64,000 nt of DNA, from contig NW_020167525.1 of NCBI RefSeq assembly GCF_001641265.1, positions 62,001-126,000 on the forward strand, in the 5' to 3' direction. Under the pieces are notes generated by a model. It was not told the origin of the DNA, did no database searches, and saw only the letters and a program-made list of their open reading frames with translations. The stretch is from Pseudogymnoascus destructans (lineage: Eukaryota > Ascomycota > Leotiomycetes > Thelebolales > Thelebolaceae). Both the position numbers and the translations under genes were made by a program. Positions 56,793 to 64,000 of the stretch are shown one piece after another. Within the stretch, counting starts at the first letter, position 1; every line of letters starts with the position of its first letter.

Positions 56793-57267
56793 TGTTACGA
56801 CGGAACAAGAAGGCTGGCCAACTACAGGACAGGAAGGAGGGAGGTCGCATGAGACCGGCCCTGGTACCTGGAGGGGCAGCGGGGAATAGTAGTTCCGAAA
56901 GTATCACGTGACGGACTCGCAGGATGATGAGAAGAGTCCTAAGAGTCCAGGACCCCGAGGACTCGAGTGAGTTCCCAGGAGTCCACTAGGCACGTGATGG
57001 ACTCGCAGGATGATGAGAAGAGTCCTAAGAGTCCAGGACTCCGAGGACTCGAGTGAGTTCCCAAGAGTCCACTAGGCACGACGCCACTATATAAGTAGAT
57101 AGTATTTCCTTAGATAGGAGCTTCGTGCTCAACTCAATACAGTATTTGTTATATACTAGTAACGTGTTACTTGAAGCCTTTGTGTCTGATCCCCTGCCTC
57201 CTCTGATAAGTAAACCTTTACGCAAGAGAACCTCTGTGTCTTCTATCATTTAGAAGTCAGCGTTACA
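56793..57267 (+). repeat. 3' LTR of gypsy copy 3
   Basis: 475 bp, TGTTACG to GTTACA, two-unit form. The next bases (CTCCTGTTCC) are antisense gag of copy 4. Confidence 0.93.
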
Positions 57268-58335
57268 CTCCTGTTCCGAGACGGTGAACGATTCCGCCTC
57301 CGACCCTTCATCTGAGCTCTCGTCTTCTGGGGTGCTTTCGCCGTTTATTCCCCAGTCCTGTTTGTTCACAAACGTTGCGTTCAACTGTCCTGTCCAGGTG
57401 GCATTGAGTTGTTTGCCGACTTTGCGTCCGCCGTTCCCTTTCTTTGGCTGTCTGCAGTCTCGGGCCATGTGGCCTGGCTTGTCGCAGTTAAAACAGAGTC
57501 GTTCCTTGAATTGTCTGTCTTTCTTAGGGTCACGGGGTCGTCCAGGTTTGAACGTGGCATCGAGTTCCATTGGGTCCGCCCAACGGTTGTCTTGCGGGTG
57601 TTGATCCCGTCGTCTGCCCTCGTTTCCCCGGTAGGGGTAACTTTTCTTGGGCTTGTCATAGGTCCGACGTTCCTTCTGGAATTCGTATAGTCGATTGTCG
57701 ATTCGGACCGTATGTTCGATTAGCGCTACCATGTCCGTTGGTTGTTGTTCCAAACGGGCAAGTTCCATACGTATATGGCTCTTCAGCCCATGTCGGTAGT
57801 GGCTGATGAGTGCGCTGGCGTCCCATCCTGTCTGATTGCCGTATCTCTGGAATTCTGTGGAGTATGTGAGGGCGCTGCCAGTCTGCTTAAGTGCAAACAG
57901 ATGGTCTTCTGCGGTCTTAATCTCATCGATGTCTCCGAACATGCGTCGAATTTCCTTACAGAATCCATTCCAGCTGCCAAACATAGTCTGCGTAGTTGTC
58001 ATGCTTCCATTGGTACTTTCATATTTGAAATAGTCCTTGAGGAATGGTTCGATCCATCGCAGGGCTTCCCCCCTAAGGTAGGACGCAGTCCACAGGGCAT
58101 AGCTCTCCTGGGTGGGAAACTTCTCGTCATTGAAGTGCTGGTACAGTTCGACCTGTAGCAAAAACACCTCAAGTTCCTTTCGGTTGCCGGAGTAAGTGTC
58201 GGGCAACTTGACGCGTAGAGTTTCCTTGAGTTCGTTGACGGTGGGTGCGTCGGGCATCTCTTCATTCTCAGGCTTAGACCTCTGAGACGAAGTTGGCGTG
58301 GTGGGGGTTTTCCCCTTCGAACTGACGACAGACAT
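57268..58335 (-). pseudogene. Gypsy gag, copy 4, truncated by copy 3
   Basis: ATG 58335 opens an unbroken frame through the capsid and zinc knuckle to FTVSEQE, where the LTR of copy 3 begins. The codon that is TGA in copies 1 and 2 is CGA (Arg) here, so this is the ancestral state of that position. Confidence 0.9.
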
Positions 58336-58381
58336 GTTGCGTTGTGTATGAGCCAGTGCCTCGTAGAAGTGGTGCTCAAAG

Positions 58382-58856
58382 TGTAACGCTGACTTCTAAA
58401 CGATAGAAGACACAGAGGTTCTCTTGCGTAAAGGTTTACTTATCAGAGGAGGCAGGGGATCAGACACAAAGGCTTCAAGTAACACGTTACTAGTATATAA
58501 CAAATACTGTATTGAGTTGAGCACGAAGCTCCTATCTAAGGAAATACTATCTACTTATATAGTGGCGTCGTGCCTAGTGGACTCTTGGGAACTCACTCGA
58601 GTCCTCGGAGTCCTGGACTCTTAGGATTCTTCTCATCATCCTGCGAGTCCGTCACGTGCCTAGTGGACTCCTGGGAACTCACTCGAGTCCTCGGAGTCCT
58701 GGACTCTTAGGACTCTTCTCATCATCCTGCGAGTCCGTCACGTGATACTTTCGGAACTACTATTCCCCGCTGCCCCTCCAGGTACCAGGGCCGGTCTCAT
58801 GCGACCTCCCTCCTTCCTGTCCTGTAGTTGGCCAGCCTTCTTGTTCCGTAGTAACA
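58382..58856 (-). repeat. 5' LTR of gypsy copy 4
   Basis: 475 bp in reverse orientation, two-unit form. The flanking bases outside are CTCAT. Confidence 0.93.
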
Positions 58857-60342
58857 CTCATAAGCACTAAAGCCACCTACTATTATACATCGTTAAACTA
58901 CACATTCGTATTTCATAAAGTCATCAACTTTCCCATGGAGATATCTCAGTGAGAATCATACATTCATTTTTACAAGACTACAACTCTGTACAACATAGAT
59001 ACAACACTATGGTTGGAGATTTCACAGTCATTTCTCGAAATTCAAAACCTATTTCAACAAAAGGGGGAAACAGAGGGGAATAGGAGAAATCCCCGACTTT
59101 TCTCACCATTACACCTACGTACGCACATGTTATAAGAATAGTACAAAAATCACCGGGAAATCCACTGTCATTTTGGTCTATCTTAAGTAAAGAGGCAAAA
59201 ACAACGAAAAGCCACAAGAAGAAGCATTGGTGTTGTTTTTGGTCTCCTATCCGTTAGGATAGGTAGGAGAGGTATGTTGCCACCGGGAGCTTCGTAACGG
59301 AGTTGAACCGTTGTTCCATCACTCTTTTGTTTGGTATTTCGGGGTTGGGGGTTCTCATTTGTATGGGTAAAGAGAGGCCCGTCATCGCCCTTTATAATTC
59401 AATCAAATGTGGACTGTAGCACTTGGTGATATCGGTATAGTGTCCCACTGTCCCTCTTCAGGCGTTTGAGTTGGGGCAATGGGGTCCGTTGTGAGGGTAT
59501 TTGTAGTCTGTAGTTGACTTAGGTCGTAGTCTAAATGTGAAGGGAGATTGTGGAGGCATTGCGGTCCCTTAAGGATGCGGATATCTCGCGGGTTCTCATT
59601 CCAGACTTATGTAAAGCTGGTCTCGTTGTAGACAGCATTTCGGTATATTTCTTTGGTGCTTAGCACCCTTTCCGAAAGGACGCGCTGGAGCATCATTGCG
59701 TGGTAGGATTTGCAGGCGCTTTCTTCTGTCCAGAGGTACATTGATTTTTCGAAGGAGTGTGAGAGGCATGCTTTCCACAAGCTCCAAATTGCTGTGCGGC
59801 CGATGGATTGCCATTGGTGCCGTGCGATGCGATCATGAGACGGCCCAAAGGCCATGAGGGCCTCGAGTCCATTCTACTGACGCCTCATGTTTGTGACGTG
59901 TCTAGCGGCGGGAGGCATTCAAACAAAGGCTTGTTTATAGGTGGGTAGGCAATTACCGAGGGCGCTGGCAGTATAAAGATGCGAGTGGTGCAAGGGGCGT
60001 CGCTAAAATGCCAATGGCGCTGTCAGCCGGAGAGGGATGGGCTATGGAGCTGAAAGAGAGAAGGCGCTGAAAGGAGATCCAGTGATCACACCAACTCATA
60101 TTACTTATGGCCGTGGTGGAAATAGTGGGGTTAGCTTAAATCCCACTGTGGAAGTACCTTCTGTTTCTTGACGCGAAGATCGACAGCTACCACCTAAGGC
60201 TGGGGGGGGGGTGACGTTAAGACAGTGTATGTGTGCACCGAGTGCTTGATAGACCCAAACAGTCAAATAAATCAACCACTGCATATAATACATATTATAC
60301 ATTTGATCCATGTCTGAACCCCCCCCGTTCTATGCAGCTATA
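58857..60342. other. Gene-free stretch
   Basis: Short open frames at about 59600-59850 show no recognisable protein. A run of nine G at about 60204 and one of seven C at about 60319 occur. No tRNA or other RNA is supported. Confidence 0.5.
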
Positions 60343-61420
60343 TCACTTTGTTGTAGGCGCCTGATGTGACGCCAGCTTCTGCCATTCGACCGCGAGAAGT
60401 CTTGCTTGCTTTCTTTCCTCAGACGATGCGTGTAACCCTGCGGTTCTCCCATACAAGGCAGCAACCTCAACGACTGCTTCTCTGATCCTAGATGCAGCAG
60501 CTTTGAGCAAGTAGGTCTCTTTTAATGAGTCCTGGTCTGGCATTATTGATGCCAACTTATAGTAACCTTCTGGGTTATCAAACTCAAGCGCTGCTTTCTT
60601 GAAGCTCATCCTCGCCTCCTCCTTCTTGCCATCTCGATAACAGAGATTTCCCTGCTGGACCAACGCGTTGCCAATCTCAGCATCGACGGAGCCGTCACGC
60701 GGAGTCTCTGCAGCTTTCTGAAACATCTCGGCAGCTTCGGCATGCTTCTTCTGGCGGTCCAGGATGCGGCCGTATATTACCATTGCCTCTGTATTTCCTT
60801 GGTTGGCGTAGAATTTGAGCTTGGTCATGGGTATTAGCAGACCTGGATGGTGAAGATTGTCCTGCAGCAAAGATCTGTTCAGGACGGCGACAATGGAACT
60901 TAAGTCGCCAAGCGTTGCGGCGCAGATCATCATATTTTCCCCCATTTTCCTCAGAGGGCGAGCAGGATTCTTATTCAGGATCCTGCTAACCATGGCTAAG
61001 GTAGGAGGATCTATTTTGTGTTCTGTGATGGTCAGATACGCCGCAACCACGGGACTAAGGCTCACCTCTACAGAAACGGATCTCCCAGCCAGGTCCTGCC
61101 ACTGCATTGCAATAAGAGCTTAAAAGTTCGATTGAATGTTCAGGTTCAATCTTTAAGGCTCCCGCCTTTTTGGCGAGTGTGAATTGAGCAATAGTAGCTT
61201 TTCGATTCCCGATTAGCGCCTCTGTCCATTCTCGCCGTTGACTCTGGCGATCGGGTTTTCCTTGGTCGTTTAAGGGTCTCGATTGCCGGCGAGTAGACGG
61301 TGCCTTGGACACCTTTATTTTGCAAGCATGAATGCTCGAGAATGGCCGTATCGAGGGTTTAATACAGCGACTCAATGCGCCTCTGCTGTGTGGACCGAGA
61401 AGAGCTCCCATCGACTGCAT
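60343..61420 (-). CDS. TPR/Sel1-type repeat protein, probably mitochondrial
   Basis: Exons 61420-61066 and 61010-60343 give 340 aa. The intron is GTGAGC...ATAG, 55 bp. The start is ATG 61420 (MQSMGALLGPHSRGAL). The longer open frame upstream begins at GTG and was not used. The N-terminus is rich in Arg, Ser and Ala with few acidic residues, like a mitochondrial targeting sequence. The C-terminal two thirds have repeated helical pairs: EAMVIYGRILDRQKKHAEAA, ALVQQGNLCYRDGKKEEAR, and YYKLASIMPDQDSLKETYLL. This fits the Sel1/TPR fold for protein-protein contacts. The specific partner is unknown. It is divergent from the UTP16-like gene. Confidence 0.8.
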
Positions 61421-61875
61421 TTTAAGCCAGCTCGGGCTAATCGGCCAATTGGCCCTTAAAATTGGCACGGCTAGTGTGTGGCGTTTGCGGAAGTCTTTCG
61501 CGTGTAAGAGAAATACGAAATAATCGATATAATATCAAGGGGCGTTCATGCTCTTCGATTATGAAATACAGAATGCCTCGAGATGCAGTGGTTGCTCACG
61601 TGCAAATAAACTCTTGGTACGTGCACGATACCAAATTCTCTACGGCGGCCAAGAACTTTATTCTCAAAAAAAGTTGAAACGCCATCCTGCACCCTGCATG
61701 ACGGCTCTCGCTCAAACCGAACTCTTCTAATGTTCTCACGAATCCTCAGCTCGGGCGCAATATCGTCCCCTTCAACAAGCACGACGAAGCTTCTAAAAAC
61801 GAGAAGAAATCACCGGGCGGGCGATCTCTGACGAAGCAAACGGCCGAGAAGAAATCCGGTGCCCCAAAATCAACA

Positions 61876-63047
61876 ATGGTTACGACGAGGCGGCAAAGCG
61901 GCCCGAGTGCGACGTTGATAAACCTTGACGATAGCAATGCCAATGTGCCGAACGAATTACTATCTGAGAGCGCGAAGAAGCGTAGGCGCACTGAGCTGAG
62001 CAAGAAAGCGGCGACAGATGAAGAAACGGGCACACCCACGAAACGACGAAAGCTACCTGTGCGGAATAAGGACGAAAATTCCCAAGCCGTAGCACAGAGC
62101 CACCTTGCCGTGGAAATACCAGTCAAGGAGTTGCCTGAAGAACCTACGCGCCTACACCAACGGCAAAGTCAAAGAAGGCCACCCCGAAGTCAACGCCAAA
62201 AGGAAAGAGGAATGCCAAGTCTGTGGATGCGGAGCCTGGAGCAGAGACCGTCAGTTCCACAGAACAGAAAGAGCTTGCGGAGAAGGGTACCATTACGAAA
62301 GCTTCCGATGCTCCAGCTGTTGTCGATGCGCCTATGGCAAAACCTAAGCACAAAAAGTTTAGTGACAACGACCCTGTCGAAGTTATAGCAGCCCCAGAGC
62401 CAGAGCCAGAGAGGATACAAGAGGACGAAGATGAGAGCTCGGATGACGATGCCCCAGAGGAAGTTGGCGCCGAAGCTGCGCAGAGTAAAGCTCTAGGAGC
62501 TGCACGCGAAGCTGCGAAGGCGGCAGAACAGTAAGCTACCCTTCCTTAAACTCTGTCAAACTCTAGCTAATCTTGCCGTTTCAGAAAAGAAGCAGCTGAG
62601 CGCCAGAAGCGCAAAGACCGTGACGCGCAGCTAAAAGCACAAGCTAAGGCCGCCAAGAAGCGGAAGCACGCAGAAGAGGAACTTGATGAGTCCGCCACCA
62701 TTGAGAACTCAAGCATAACCGTCGAGCCGGTAGGACGGGCATCAAAGGCCAGGTTCGACCGCACAACTCTCCCGGATCTGCTTCCGGAAGATTTCCTGGA
62801 AGATGCCAGCTCGGAGGACGAGGCTCCAGTGCAAGTTGAGAAGTCGCGAGTGTCGAAGAAGATAAAGTTCGCTTATGAGGAGAACAAACCGAAGGACAAG
62901 AAGCTGGGATCAACCACGTATCGCGTGGCGCAGTTGGAGAAGGCGGGGTTTGCACCGAAGGTGTCTCGCAATACTCTATCCGTGCAGGCAAGTCTTCAGG
63001 GAGGGCGCAAGGGGCAGGTCAGGAAGCCTGTTTCGAGGGAAGAATAG
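61876..63047 (+). CDS. UTP16: U3 snoRNA-associated protein, UTP16/Bud21-like, with an apparent frameshift
   Basis: ATG 61876 (MVTTRRQSGPS) starts a basic N-terminal part. Near 62150 a one-base frame change is needed to reach the Lys/Pro-rich PTPTAKSKKATPK frame. An acidic stretch (EDEDESSDDDAPEE) follows. The intron is 62531-62584 (GTAAGC...CAG). The C-terminal domain has LPDLLPEDFLEDAS, KIKFAYEENKPKDKKLGS and GFAPKVSRNTLSVQ, which match the U3_snoRNA_assoc family of the small-subunit processome (18S rRNA maturation, nucleolus). The shift may be a sequencing error or real damage. Another ATG at 61732 (MFSRILSSG) in a different frame could be the true start if a second shift exists. Confidence 0.7.
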
Positions 63048-63845
63048 GGCAGAAGGTGCAGAGATTGAGCTAAAACTGAGGAAGTCAGGGCCCGAACCGA
63101 AAAGCACATACGTGTGATGAGAGACACCTATAGTCACAAACCTTGTCGGTATCCACGAGTACGATCCAAATTCTTTATCTCACCAAAAATATTCCCCTGG
63201 AAGTGATCTAAACACTTTATCTGGGAGAGAATCTGCATCAGACTATCCGGATGGATGCCGTGATTTTCGTATAATATCATCGAAGACACGATACTAAGTG
63301 ACCCACATTTCTGTCACCACCAATCCAAAATGTAAACCCAGCCAAGAGCTTACGTATGAATGCTGACAGTGATATACAGATACGTCTCACACAATTTATG
63401 TACGCCGACGGATGGAGTGGTGAAAAAAGGCACTGGATTGGGGAAGGTATGACATTGGGGTAAGACGATAGGGCGGCTGAGCTATGTATCTCGCTCGCGC
63501 GAAGGATTGATAATGCGTGGTATTAGGTGGTACATAGACATGTTGATTTCCTCGATTGGCTCCGTCGCTACGCTCATCGCGATGACAAGCCGCGGGGATG
63601 CCGTAAGCCATCTTTCGCTATTTCGATGGGTGAAGTCCCTAATTCTGGCCCCAAGTCATCTGGAGTCAAGAGAAAATCCCCAAAAACTACTCACCGACTG
63701 CTTACTGTCTCACTCTCACAATACGACGGCAACCCATCTATAAAGGGGTCCCTGGAACCTGCACTTTGTCAACCTGAATCCCAACCTCAAAGTTCAAATT
63801 AACCCAACCTGAATCCAACTAGCCAAGCACCTACCCACAATCAAA
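63048..63845. other. Intergenic stretch with the promoter of the secreted-protein gene
   Basis: No gene is supported. A TATA-like CTATAAAGG lies at 63738-63746, about 100 bp before the ATG at 63846. Confidence 0.6.
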
Positions 63846-64000
63846 ATGAAGCTCCTCACCACCCTCGCCCTCTTTTATACCGCCCTACTTGCCCACGCAG
63901 TCAGCATCCCCGCCGACCTGGCCTTCCCGCTCAAGTCCCGCGAAACTTGCAGTAGCCCGCCTGGCGAGAATGGATGTGGCTATGGTAGAGAGTGTGGCGA
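63846..64000 (+). CDS. Small secreted cysteine-rich protein, partial (runs off the window)
   Basis: ATG 63846 opens MKLLTTLALFYTALLAHAVS, a clear signal peptide (short basic start, Leu/Ala core, AHA-VS cleavage site). The mature part begins with CSSPPGENGCGYGRECG, rich in Cys and Gly. Only 51 codons are inside the window. Such proteins are common among secreted ascomycete effectors and antimicrobial-like peptides. No more specific call is possible. A TATA box is well placed upstream. Confidence 0.75.
   Translation, partial: MKLLTTLALFYTALLAHAVSIPADLAFPLKSRETCSSPPGENGCGYGRECG

Larger units (their letters stand above)
52619..57267 (+). mobile_element. Gypsy chromovirus copy 3, near-intact pol
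   Basis: It begins in the last part of gag (right after the N), then has protease, a 1056-aa pol frame, chromodomain, antisense ORF, polypurine tract and a full 3' LTR. It is the best preserved pol in the window, with one 4-bp deletion between protease and reverse transcriptase. Confidence 0.93.
57268..58856 (-). mobile_element. Gypsy chromovirus copy 4, 5' fragment, head-to-head with copy 3
   Basis: On the minus strand it has the 5' LTR (58382-58856), a short leader and the first 356 residues of gag. It then stops at the LTR end of copy 3. Copy 3 probably inserted into copy 4, whose remainder is lost or hidden in the assembly gap. Confidence 0.9.

Overview
This window comes from a filamentous ascomycete (Pezizomycotina-type) chromosome. 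The evidence is short GT-AG introns of about 45-85 bp with CTAAC-like branch sites, an RPB1 gene with a heptad CTD, a UTP16-type U3 snoRNP protein, a hemerythrin-domain protein, and a dense load of Ty3/gypsy chromoviruses, Ty1/copia, Tc1/pogo and hAT elements with stop-making C-to-T/G-to-A changes. I cannot name the species.

Layout. 1-2668: 5' part of a Ty1/copia element (minus strand), with its 5' LTR and a half-tRNA-iMet type primer site. 2881-4803: a dead Tc1-like element split by a gypsy solo LTR. 6237-16042: a nested pile. An old pogo-type element with perfect 23-bp TIRs and TA duplications contains a younger pogo/Fot1-like element (6269-8070), a dispersed repeat, a 5'-truncated gypsy chromovirus (9271-15452) and a Tc1-related MITE. 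17376-18993: a family-2 glycosyltransferase gene (four exons). 20072-23440: two large minisatellites, a hexanucleotide array, a 22-bp perfect hairpin and other simple repeats. 24361-25572: a conserved-looking protein of unknown function. 27547-32851: RPB1, intact (three exons). 34029-35123: a decayed zinc-type dehydrogenase. 35789-41688: an apparently intact 5.9-kb hAT element with an 8-bp target duplication, inserted just upstream of a hemerythrin-domain gene (41725-42421). 42595-43255: an inverted, broken lactonase-like gene. 43375-45268: repeat plus a copia fragment. 45790-58856: four near-identical gypsy copies, including an assembly gap (N at 52618). 60343-61420: a TPR/Sel1-type protein. 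61876-63047: a UTP16-like protein with an apparent frameshift. 63846-64000: start of a small secreted cysteine-rich protein.

Most interesting. (1) The hAT element carries, besides a full 932-aa transposase, a divergently transcribed pair of cargo genes. One is a histone H3 variant with a complete histone fold and an H3 tail that keeps K4 and S10 but has R at position 9 and T at 14. The other is an acidic 328-aa protein of unknown function. Most introns and spacers of the element carry the same short repeated motif (GATTACCAGAA or its complement). (2) Each gypsy chromovirus carries a conserved antisense ORF over the end of pol, encoding a Zn2Cys6-like cluster plus a coiled coil. (3) gag ends in A-AAA-AAC-TAG with pol in the -1 frame, a textbook -1 frameshift signal.
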